Under the pieces are notes generated by a model that saw only the letters and a program-made list of their open reading frames with translations, ran no database searches and had not been told where the DNA came from. A stretch of 64,000 nucleotides of DNA from JBCBWG01 sp038523925 (GTDB lineage Bacteria > Pseudomonadota > Alphaproteobacteria > Rhizobiales > Hyphomicrobiaceae). The stretch is taken from the NCBI GenBank assembly GCA_038523925.1, contig JBCBIY010000015.1:3734-67733 (forward strand). The letters are read 5' to 3'. The translations under genes and the position numbers were made by a program. Below, one piece after another: positions 26,964-34,340 of this stretch; the first letter of the stretch is position 1, and each line of letters begins with the position of its first letter.

Positions 26964-27673
26964 CAGAGAGACTGCAACCGACACGTCGGGGGGTGATTGG
27001 CGGCCTAGCCGGAATGACACTTGCCGGTGGCGCAGCGGCCGTTCTCTCGATCCCAGTGATGCGACGCCCGCTCTTGGATGCCGCATCACAATGGAACGAT
27101 AAGGTCCAAGCTGCGCTGTTTCAGCCGGATCGTCTTGCGCCTCTTTATCAAGAAACTGAAATCACACGCCCGTTCAGATACAACGCGTTTTACCCGGAAG
27201 CCTACGCCCCGAAACTTGATCCTGACACATGGCGACTTGGTGTGAGTGGCCGGGTTGCAAGAGGAACATCTTTCCAACTGGACGACCTGCGGCGCATGCC
27301 GCAAGAGGCACAGGTCACCCGTCTCATCTGTATTGAGGGATGGAGCGCCGTCGGCAAGTGGTCGGGTGTCAGGCTTGGGCGGTTGCTCGATTTGGTTGGT
27401 GGTGATGCTGAAGCCCGCTATGTCAAGTTTGAATGCGCTGAAGGCTATACCACATCCATCGACATGGCATCGGCGAGACATCCACAAACGATCCTCGCGC
27501 TTGATTTTCTCGATCAGCCTTTGCCGAGGGCGTTTGGCGCACCTTTGCGTCTCCGCATCCCAACCAAACTCGGATTCAAGAACGCAAAATACATCACCAA
27601 GATCATCGTCACCAATGACTATCCCGGCGGCTATTGGGAGGATCAGGGCTATAACTGGTTCGCCGGTCTGTAG
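26960..27673 (+). CDS. MsrP/sulfite-oxidase-like molybdopterin oxidoreductase (Tat-exported)
   Basis: A 237-aa periplasmic enzyme. The N-terminus has a twin-arginine leader (TRRGVIGGLAGMTLAGG). The oxidoreductase domain carries the molybdenum-ligating Cys124 in TRLICIEGWSAVGKWSGV and a C-terminal LGFKNAKYITKIIVTNDYPG, as in MsrP/YedY. The catalytic partner is the cytochrome b encoded with a 4-base overlap, analogous to MsrPQ, although the membrane partner here is b561-like rather than MsrQ. Repair of oxidised periplasmic methionine is one possible role; the substrate is not proven. Confidence 0.85.
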   Translation: MTERLQPTRRGVIGGLAGMTLAGGAAAVLSIPVMRRPLLDAASQWNDKVQAALFQPDRLAPLYQETEITRPFRYNAFYPEAYAPKLDPDTWRLGVSGRVARGTSFQLDDLRRMPQEAQVTRLICIEGWSAVGKWSGVRLGRLLDLVGGDAEARYVKFECAEGYTTSIDMASARHPQTILALDFLDQPLPRAFGAPLRLRIPTKLGFKNAKYITKIIVTNDYPGGYWEDQGYNWFAGL

Positions 27674-27724
27674 TCGTCCTCATGACGAGCGCTATGAAAC
27701 GGATCGGCAATGTCCGCACCGGAC

Positions 27725-27797
27725 CATCTTGGGCCGTTCTGTATAACGCCACGTCGCCTGCTTTGTTGTTGAATGCGGACATGAGTGGCGGTGGCGA
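27725..27797. repeat. Diverged intergenic repeat, pair with 22080-22153
   Basis: Contains GGCCGTTCTG, GCCTGCTTTGTTGTTGAATGCGGACA and GTGGCGGTGGCGA in the order seen at 22080-22153. It lies between the MsrP-like gene and the copper-gene remnants. Confidence 0.45.
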
Positions 27798-27861
27798 TGA
27801 AACCCAAGCTGACCATTCCACGGAAAGCGTCGACGGCTGGTTGGCCGCCGACGCCGTGTGG

Positions 27862-28320
27862 TCAGTTCGTTTGCTTCAGCTCGGTATAGTCTCCGCGAAT
27901 GCGTAGGGTTACGGTGATGTCCTGCTTGTCGCGGTTTCGCCAGAACCAGCCGTGTTCACCGGCGAACGGCGCTGTCATGGTGCCGGCGCCCTCGGTCTTG
28001 CCGCGTCCCTTCTCGTAGGTATGTGACTTGCCGCCGCCGTGCGCGTGCAGATCGAAGTTCACCCGTCCGCCTTCGCCAGACCACTGGTATTCCGCCGATG
28101 CACGTTCGGCCATCACCAGTTTGATTTCTGCTGACGCGCCCGGCTTCAGCGTGAAGGTAACGTCGTCTTTCCATGCGTCTTGTGCATGAGCCGACGGCAC
28201 GAGTGCTTCAAACAGCCACTCGAACGCGCTCGACTGCGGACCACCATGGGACGGGCTAATGTGCGGCGGCGCCGGAACAAGCTCGCCGTCTCCACCGCGT
28301 GCATCACGATATAGCTGTGA
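27862..28320 (-). pseudogene. N-terminally truncated transmembrane anchor protein (copper-associated)
   Basis: The frame reads FEWLFEALVPSAHAQDAWKDD, then TLKPGASAEIKLVM, EGGRVNFDLHAHGGG and HGWFWRNRDKQDITVTLRIRG. This is the C-terminal domain of a roughly 200-aa anchor protein often encoded with copper genes in Hyphomicrobiales (family knowledge). The N-terminal membrane helix is missing. Upstream the frame runs to a TGA at 28321-28323 with no start codon except an internal GTG at 28200. The lost part is replaced by another gene fragment (28290-28544), so a deletion joined two genes. Confidence 0.6.
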
Positions 28321-28544
28321 TCATGATCGGCCGCATCGTGGCTGTGGCCGTGCAATGCCCAAAGAAGGTCTTCAAGCTCGCCGTGGCTGTGACCGTGTTC
28401 GGCAACCAACTCTGCGTGGGCCTGGTCAGCGGCGCCAAGCATCGGGGCGTGGGTGTAGGCTGGCAAAACGGACTAGACCAAAACGCCGATCCCGACGATC
28501 GCCACGAAACCCCGACAGGTCGAGGAGCGGAAGATTGTATGCAA
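28290..28544 (-). pseudogene. His-rich small copper-associated protein, broken
   Basis: The frame contains a hydrophobic leader (RGFVAIVGIGVLV), then TAG at 28473-28475. It continues with SVLPAYTHAPML and the His-rich stretch EHGHSHGELEDLLWALHGHS and HDAADHDHSY. The TAG sits where a Trp codon would complete the hydrophobic segment. The frame then runs out of family-like sequence near 28290, where it meets the truncated anchor gene in a different frame. No good ATG is visible; TTG at 28544 is a candidate. I call it a remnant of a metal-binding exported protein. Confidence 0.5.
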
Positions 28545-28702
28545 CCGATACAATGAGATCTCTTCCTCGGCCGAAGCTGCCCCTGTTGTCGCCGGCGCGC
28601 ACAGCGCTAAGACAACGTTCGGGACGATGCAACGAGCTTCACGCCGATGGCTCAAGATCAGGGGCACAATGTGGCAGCTCGTTTGCTGCAGCAGGACAGA
28701 CC

Positions 28703-30022
28703 ATGCTGGACGTTCTCAGCAATCGTACCTACGGCCGGCTGTTTGCGGCACAGCTCATTTCGCTGCTCGGTACCGGGCTCGCGACCGTCGCACTCGCGCT
28801 GCTTGCTTACGAGTTTGGCCCCGACGCTGCCGGGTCGATTTTGGGCACTGCCCTTGCCATCAAGATGGTGGCGTATGTGTCGGTGGCGCCCGTTGCGTCC
28901 GCGCTTGCCCAAAACGTCGAACGCCGAACGCTCTTAATCGCACTTGATGTCATCCGCGCGTTGATTGCGTTGTGTTTGCCGTTTGTGACGCAGATCTGGC
29001 AGGTCTTCGTCCTAATCTTTCTGCTTCAGTCAGCGTCGGCTGCGTTCACCCCCGCCTTCCAGGCAACAATTCCAGACGTTTTGGAAGATGAGGAGGCCTA
29101 CACAAAGGCGCTATCGCTCTCGCGCCTCGCCTACGATCTGGAGAACCTGATCAGCCCCTTGCTTGCAGCCGCGATGTTATCATTCGTCGGCTTTCACTGG
29201 CTGTTTGCCGGGACAGCGGCAGGCTTTGCCATCTCCGCGCTGCTGGTGTTGTCCGTCGCTTTGCCCAGGCTCAAGGGCCTGCATGACAAAGCTTTCGCCG
29301 AACGCCTGACCCATGGCGTTCGCATCTTTTCCCGCACGGCGCGATTGCGCGGGCTGATGGCAATTAATCTTGCGGTGGCCGCGTCGGGCGCGCTCGTCAT
29401 CGTGAATACCGTCGTCTACGTGCAGTCTGAGTTCGGCATGGATGCGCGTGCGACGGCGATCGCGCTGGCGGCGTTTGGTGGAGGCTCGATACTGGTCGCG
29501 CTGACACTTCCGCGTGTTCTCGCGCACACTGGCGATCGCCTCGTCATGTTGGCGGGCGCAACTCTTGTTACGCTGACAACCGCCGTCGCCGCATTGGTCC
29601 CAAACTACGCGATGCTACTCGTTCTGTGGGCCCTGACAGGGATCGGCTATGCCGCCGCACAGCTCCCGGTCGGACGCCTGCTTCGGCGATCTGCGGCCGC
29701 GTCGGACCGACCGGCGGTATTCGCCGCGCAGTTCGCGCTTTCACACGCCTGTTGGTTGATCACGTATCCCGTAGCTGGATGGATCGGAAACGCTGCTGGC
29801 TTAAGCGTCGTAGCGCTGGTGCTATCCATATTGTGCGCGATCGGCAGCATCGCAGCGGTTCTGGCTTGGCCGGCGGAAACCGAGAAGCCGATCGCGCACG
29901 CGCACCATGACCTGCCAGCCGACCACCCGCACCTTACCCAGGGCGACCTGCTCGGCCCTAACCGTCATCGCCATCCCCAGATTGTCGACGAGCTTCATGG
30001 GACCCGTACCTGGGCAGACTGA
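28703..30022 (+). CDS. MFS transporter with His-rich C-terminal tail
   Basis: A 439-aa major facilitator protein of about 12 transmembrane segments (for example GRLFAAQLISLLGTGLATVA near the N-terminus). After the last helix, the tail HAHHDLPADHPHLTQGDLLG and NRHRHPQIVDELHG supplies eight His residues. A metal-binding tail next to copC/copD suggests metal export or metal-responsive transport, but the family alone does not fix the substrate. AGGA 6 bases before the ATG at 28703 supports the start. The frame is open far upstream, but that part overlaps the copper-gene remnants and looks non-coding. Confidence 0.85.
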   Translation: MLDVLSNRTYGRLFAAQLISLLGTGLATVALALLAYEFGPDAAGSILGTALAIKMVAYVSVAPVASALAQNVERRTLLIALDVIRALIALCLPFVTQIWQVFVLIFLLQSASAAFTPAFQATIPDVLEDEEAYTKALSLSRLAYDLENLISPLLAAAMLSFVGFHWLFAGTAAGFAISALLVLSVALPRLKGLHDKAFAERLTHGVRIFSRTARLRGLMAINLAVAASGALVIVNTVVYVQSEFGMDARATAIALAAFGGGSILVALTLPRVLAHTGDRLVMLAGATLVTLTTAVAALVPNYAMLLVLWALTGIGYAAAQLPVGRLLRRSAAASDRPAVFAAQFALSHACWLITYPVAGWIGNAAGLSVVALVLSILCAIGSIAAVLAWPAETEKPIAHAHHDLPADHPHLTQGDLLGPNRHRHPQIVDELHGTRTWAD

Positions 30023-30244
30023 GCGAGCCCGTCGCCTATGACCCGACGCGCCAGGCATGAAATTGCGCCCCCCGTCACAGCAATCACCAACAGCGGACAT
30101 CCATGCGCGCTCGGCCGCAAAGGCTGTCATATCGGCAATCAAGACGGCGACCGATGTGGTGGTGTAAAACATGTCGGCCGACGTCCACGGACGCCACCGC
30201 GCGAACGCGATCAACGCGCCACAACAAAGGACTGAAGGACGATG

Positions 30245-30604
30245 ATGGATTTGGTGAGGGCGACGGGTTTGGCGGTTGCGGCTTTGATCCTGACGGCCAC
30301 GCTGGCATTTGCCCATTCGAAGATGTCGACCAGCACCCCGCCAGATGGGGGCACAGCGAAGGCCGGACTTGAGCGCTTGCAAGTGGCGTTCGAGAAGCCC
30401 GTCAGGGTCGTGCGCGTCGTCGTGAAGCGGACCGATGAGGCGAGCGACGTTCCCGTACTTGAGCCCGGCGTCTCGAAGTTCACCACGACCTACGGCGTCA
30501 AAGTCGCGCCGCTCGGTCCTGGCGCCTATCGCCTGGATTGGACGGCCGTTGCAAAGGATGGCCATGTCATGAAGGGCAAGCTTTCATTCTCAGTGACGCC
30601 CTGA
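30245..30604 (+). CDS. copC: CopC-family periplasmic copper-binding protein
   Basis: A 119-aa periplasmic protein with a signal peptide (residues 1-23, ending LAFA). The mature protein begins with His (H24 of AHSKM), the first ligand of the CopC Cu(II) site, and H107 in KDGHVMKG is the other conserved histidine, with D105 beside it. AAGGA 5 bases before the ATG at 30245 is better placed than for the ATG at 30242. copD follows after 10 bases. Together they bind periplasmic copper and probably move it inward. Confidence 0.9.
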   Translation: MDLVRATGLAVAALILTATLAFAHSKMSTSTPPDGGTAKAGLERLQVAFEKPVRVVRVVVKRTDEASDVPVLEPGVSKFTTTYGVKVAPLGPGAYRLDWTAVAKDGHVMKGKLSFSVTP

Positions 30605-30614
30605 TGACCGTTTG

Positions 30615-31472
30615 ATGTCGTTTGCAGAAATCGATGTCGCGGCGCTGTTGCTCCGTCTTGCTGTGTTGCTTGGCTGCATAGCCGCTGCCGGTGGGGTTTT
30701 CTTCGGGGCAACGATGCCGAAGACGCCGGCGGTCGTCCCGGTGCTCCGGTGGCAGGTGATCACTGGCGCCTTGCTCATCCTGCTTGTGGAGCCGCTGCGC
30801 TACATCAACTTCCAGTTGACGCTGAGCGGCGGTGATGTCGGCTTAGCGTTTGATCCCTCAATGCGCTGGGTGGCGTTCGAGACGGCGATCGGCCAGTCCG
30901 CTGGCGTGCGCGCGGCTGGCGCGTTGGTCTTGCTGGTATCAGGGTTGCGGCACAGGGCGCTTAGCGTCGTCGCCGCGATCGCCATCGTTGCATCGTTTGC
31001 CGTCGAGGGTCACACGGCGTCGCATGGCGGAGAGCGGTGGCTGGTGGCCGGCCTGCTGCTGTTGCACCTGAGTATCGCGCACTGGTGGCTCGGCGCGCTC
31101 TTACCGTTGCGCGCGGCAATTGCATCCAGCGGACACACCGAAACAGCAGACCTCTTTGAATGGTTCGGGTCCCGGGCCGCTGGCGCCGTGGGTGTCCTCG
31201 TTATTGCCGGCGGCCTCCTGCTCGGGCTGCTCACATCCTGGCAGCTTGATCTCACGAGCCCGTACCAAATCGCGTTCGCCCTCAAGCTTGCAGGGTTCGC
31301 GGCAATTCTCGGGATTGCCGCACGCAACAAACTGCGCTGGACGGGGATGCTGCGGACCGATCCGCCCCGCGCGCGGACCGGTCTCCGCCGGAGCTTGCTC
31401 ATCGAAACCGTCGTCGCAGTTCTGATCCTATCCGCAACCGCGCTCGTGACATCCTTCCCGCCAGCAGCGTGA
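30615..31472 (+). CDS. copD: CopD-family copper transport membrane protein
   Basis: A 285-aa integral membrane protein with about eight transmembrane segments. Conserved histidines lie in EGHTASHGGERW, HLSIAHWWLGALLPL and nearby, matching CopD domains. It directly follows copC, the normal pairing, and probably imports copper for cuproenzymes. A TTG at 30612 lies just before the chosen ATG. Downstream there is no further cop gene. Confidence 0.88.
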   Translation: MSFAEIDVAALLLRLAVLLGCIAAAGGVFFGATMPKTPAVVPVLRWQVITGALLILLVEPLRYINFQLTLSGGDVGLAFDPSMRWVAFETAIGQSAGVRAAGALVLLVSGLRHRALSVVAAIAIVASFAVEGHTASHGGERWLVAGLLLLHLSIAHWWLGALLPLRAAIASSGHTETADLFEWFGSRAAGAVGVLVIAGGLLLGLLTSWQLDLTSPYQIAFALKLAGFAAILGIAARNKLRWTGMLRTDPPRARTGLRRSLLIETVVAVLILSATALVTSFPPAA

Positions 31473-31887
31473 CGGCCGCGATTTGGGCAGGGGGGTGTGT
31501 GGCGACGAAGGCGCGGTTGTACGAACCGACGGTATCGGTCAGGTGTGCGTTTGGCGGAGTTTGCAGCCATATGTCGAGGCGCCAATCGATGGGCTGCACG
31601 ATCGCTGTGGTACGGCATCACTACGTCCGAAAACGACAAGTCAGGGCTCGACAGCGTTGTGTCTGGAGCACGCCTCGCTGATGCTATCAGACCGGGCTTG
31701 GACTTTCCCAGCCATTGGATTGACCGCCGAGCGTTACAAATTGGCGGGCATTTCGGACGACGGTCAATGACGCTCACGCGGAGCGCTTCACACACAATTT
31801 AGGTACCATGGCGCGGTGACATTCGTTGCGATCCCTGATAATCTGATATCGACGTCCTATTTTCCGGATTATGCGGGGGAAGCGAAG
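31473..31887. other. Non-coding stretch, 415 bases
   Basis: No reading frame here has a convincing start, ribosome binding site or family match. I see no tRNA, no strong hairpin with a T-run and no clear match to the repeats elsewhere in the window. Confidence 0.5.
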
Positions 31888-32187
31888 ATGAGCGTTGCGG
31901 GAAAACGAACTGTTCAAATAGAACGGCGTCAGCGCGGTTTCTTTGGCAGGATATTTCAAGTCTTGTTCTGGCTCTTCAATATTCTCATGTTGCTTTTTCT
32001 TGTGTCCGCAATCGCTGGAATGGGTGACGTTGCAAACGATGCTATGTCTGACGCTGAAAAGGCTGGGGCTGGCCTCGGTATGTTTCTCGGCCTCGGCATA
32101 ATTCTTTGGACATGGTTGATCGGCGGCCTGGTGTTTGGCTTAATGATGTACGCATCCCGCGGTAAAAAGATCATCGAAACTATATAG
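31888..32187 (+). CDS. Small membrane protein, unknown
   Basis: A 99-aa protein with two transmembrane segments (about residues 24-45 and 67-90, the second being GMFLGLGIILWTWLIGGLVF), a basic N-terminus (RTVQIERRQRGFFGRIF) and a basic C-terminal tail. GGGGGAAG before the ATG at 31888 supports the start. The next small gene begins 8 bases after its stop, so the two are probably one transcript. I do not recognise a family. Confidence 0.65.
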   Translation: MSVAGKRTVQIERRQRGFFGRIFQVLFWLFNILMLLFLVSAIAGMGDVANDAMSDAEKAGAGLGMFLGLGIILWTWLIGGLVFGLMMYASRGKKIIETI

Positions 32188-32195
32188 TCTTGAAC

Positions 32196-32519
32196 ATGAC
32201 GGCAAAAATTTACGCTGCTATGCTCGCTATGACCTCATTAGTACTATGTCGGCCCGAGCAGGCCTGGTCACAGTCCTCAGAGCGCCTGCAATTGGCGAAC
32301 AATCTCGGCACTGTGATTGCCCCGGAGGCGTATTGCGGTCTTAGTTATGATCAAACTGCGGTTGCCGCCTATATTGAGAAAAATGTGAAGCCTGGTGACA
32401 TGGCGTTTCCATCCTCACTCCAAATGATGATTCAAGGTGCGAAATTCCGGCAAGAGAGTATGTCATCCACGGCGAAAACGGCGCATTGTGCTCAGATTAA
32501 ACGCATAGCTATCACGTAA
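32196..32519 (+). CDS. Small exported protein, unknown
   Basis: A 107-aa protein with a signal peptide (residues 1-26, IYAAMLAMTSLVLC...AWS) and two Cys in the mature part (YCGLSYD and AHCAQIKR) that could form a disulfide. Its AT content is higher than that of its neighbours. The ATG at 32196 has no strong ribosome binding site; translation may be coupled to the membrane protein just upstream. No family recognised. Confidence 0.55.
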   Translation: MTAKIYAAMLAMTSLVLCRPEQAWSQSSERLQLANNLGTVIAPEAYCGLSYDQTAVAAYIEKNVKPGDMAFPSSLQMMIQGAKFRQESMSSTAKTAHCAQIKRIAIT

Positions 32520-32939
32520 GGATTTGTCGACTAAGTATGACGTTTGGATTGCCTGAAGTTTACCTTGCATGAGCTTGCTGCCGCGGCTTGAGCAGGTCGA
32601 AACTTGCGCGCTCTGGAGGGCTGCTAATCACCCCTTCTCATGCGAGTAAGTCTAATTTGTGCAAAGCCAAGGCGACCTCTAACCAAACAAGTCTGTTATA
32701 GGCAAACAGCATTCTACAGCGGATCGGTAAAGAGTTAGCAGCCTAGGCACCCAGCGCGAGGAGTGGCTCCTATTGGTGTGCCAGTGCGCAGCGGTGTAAA
32801 GAAAGCAGGTCGAGGGGCGTGTTCATCCCCATTGCGGCCATGATAATCCATAGCAGCCACGTAATCGGCGAAATCAAGACGCTTATGAAGGCGAATCTGG
32901 ATTAAGAAGGGCCGATCGACGAGGGGAGGGAGAAAACCA
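32520..32939. other. Non-coding stretch, 420 bases
   Basis: Relatively AT-rich sequence before the DCL-family gene. No supported reading frame, tRNA or repeat match was seen. The last part holds GGGGAGGGAG, the ribosome binding site of the next gene. Confidence 0.5.
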
Positions 32940-33662
32940 ATGGCAAAAGGCAAACCCGTGGAGCTGGCAACCGGTAGCTTCGCCAACCAGAAGGAGGCGA
33001 AGGACTTTTTCAAGGCAATGCTCAACGGTTACACGCCTAAAGAGCGTGTGTCAGACGAGGACGCCTTACACCTGGCTTCATTGCTTGAGCGCCATACCGA
33101 GTATGACCAAAAGGTCGGTTGCGGGGTCGATCACTTCAAGGTCATGATGACAGAGCATGGCACTCAATGCTTTTGGGTGATCCGCACGGATGGCAGCGGA
33201 ACGGATTTTTCTTACACCCACTGCATCGAGGGGCGGGCGCCGGCCCTGAAGCAGGAAGTCGCGCAGGCTTTCCGGCAAGCTGTACGCCTTGACCTGTTCA
33301 AGGCGCGTGACAAGTTTTTTGCCGAGCACAAGGGCGCCGATGGTATGGTCGCCTGCGGCAAGACCGGCGAACGCATCGCGCCGGACGACGGCAATATGGA
33401 TCACATGCCGCCGATGACTTTCGAAGTGATTGTGACGACATTTCTCAAGGGGCGCAGACTTCGTCTTGAGGACGTGTCGCTTTCCAAGGCTACCGACGAC
33501 CAAGTTGCGACGACGTTGACTGACGACGCACTCTCAGATGCGTTCCGGCAATATCATGTTGGCGTTGCACGGCTTGAGTTCGTGAAAAAGCAGGTTAACT
33601 TGGCGCAGTCGTCGAGGAATCGACTGAAGTCGGGCCGCATCAAAGTGACGGGTGCAGATTAG
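32940..33662 (+). CDS. DCL-family (DUF3223) protein with HNH-like C-terminal motif
   Basis: A 240-aa protein. Residues 10-105 match the DCL/DUF3223 fold named after the plant DCL plastid proteins: FANQKEAKDFF, LLERHTEYDQKVGCGVDHFK, CFWVIRTDGSGTDFSYTHCI. Residues about 139-160 read CGKTGERIAPDDGNMDHMPP, which resembles an HNH/McrA-type finger (C..TG ... DH..P). It could act in RNA/DNA processing or defence; neither is shown. GGGAGGGAG 8 bases before the ATG supports the start. No functional neighbours. Confidence 0.72.
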   Translation: MAKGKPVELATGSFANQKEAKDFFKAMLNGYTPKERVSDEDALHLASLLERHTEYDQKVGCGVDHFKVMMTEHGTQCFWVIRTDGSGTDFSYTHCIEGRAPALKQEVAQAFRQAVRLDLFKARDKFFAEHKGADGMVACGKTGERIAPDDGNMDHMPPMTFEVIVTTFLKGRRLRLEDVSLSKATDDQVATTLTDDALSDAFRQYHVGVARLEFVKKQVNLAQSSRNRLKSGRIKVTGAD

Positions 33663-33738
33663 CTGACGCGGCTCGCCGAGAACCAGTCGTAGTTTGAGCC
33701 TGACCACCGAGCCGGTCTGCTTCCCGAAGCTTCAATTT

Positions 33739-34128
33739 CTAATCGTCGACGAGTTGATGAAAGTAGTAACAAAGGCCATCTGGTGCCACGACGAAAAAAG
33801 CCCGAAATTGTTTGCCGTCCCGCTGGTCCAATCGGACGTCGCCAAGCTTCAAACCGGTTGCTTCGATTTCCGCTTTCGCACGATCAATATCGGAGACCAA
33901 GATAGCCGCACCATCTTGGCTCGCATCGCCGCCATTTACCGCGAAACCGATTTTCGTCCCGTCCCTTTCTAGGATGACTGTCGGAAAGGGCTGCTCCAGT
34001 CGCTCGACCTCCTTCATGCCAAACGATCGACCATACCACTGGGCCGCACTATCCAGATCGTTGACAGGCAGCGCCAGTACGTCCTGCTGATAAGGGAAGG
34101 CCTGCTTGAACAATAGGTCTGCTGACAT
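33739..34128 (-). CDS. VOC-fold (glyoxalase-like) protein
   Basis: A 129-aa VOC-fold protein: VLALPVNDLDSAAQWYGRSF opens the first module, and AAILVSDIDRAKAEIEATG with FFVVAPDGLCYYFHQLVDD the second. The first-position metal ligand common in glyoxalase I is not obvious, so it may be a binding protein or a dioxygenase-like enzyme without known substrate. It is monocistronic and convergent with the DCL gene. Confidence 0.75.
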   Translation of the reverse strand: MSADLLFKQAFPYQQDVLALPVNDLDSAAQWYGRSFGMKEVERLEQPFPTVILERDGTKIGFAVNGGDASQDGAAILVSDIDRAKAEIEATGLKLGDVRLDQRDGKQFRAFFVVAPDGLCYYFHQLVDD

Positions 34129-34340
34129 GTCACGTTCACGACCGTCTGTTGATGCTCAACTATACCATACGACCGTGAGAGCTCCATGACTTGAGGTCGT
34201 CGGCTCCTGGGATTCTGCAGTCGTGGTGCTCGAAGCAACCGGCTGAAGCCAAACTTCTGATTCGGGTCTATCCCCACCACCCCCATTGACACAACCGCCG
34301 CCATCGCCGCCGATACCGGCGGCGAACACGGGGCTTACGG

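Noticed and set aside
28259..28702. Long N-terminal extension of the MFS transporter frame
   Set aside because: The extra 148 codons overlap copper-gene remnants on the other strand and do not resemble a transporter; the ATG at 28703 has its own ribosome binding site.
31469..31802. Several short overlapping frames between copD and the next gene
   Set aside because: None has a ribosome binding site, hydrophobic pattern or recognisable motif; treated as non-coding.
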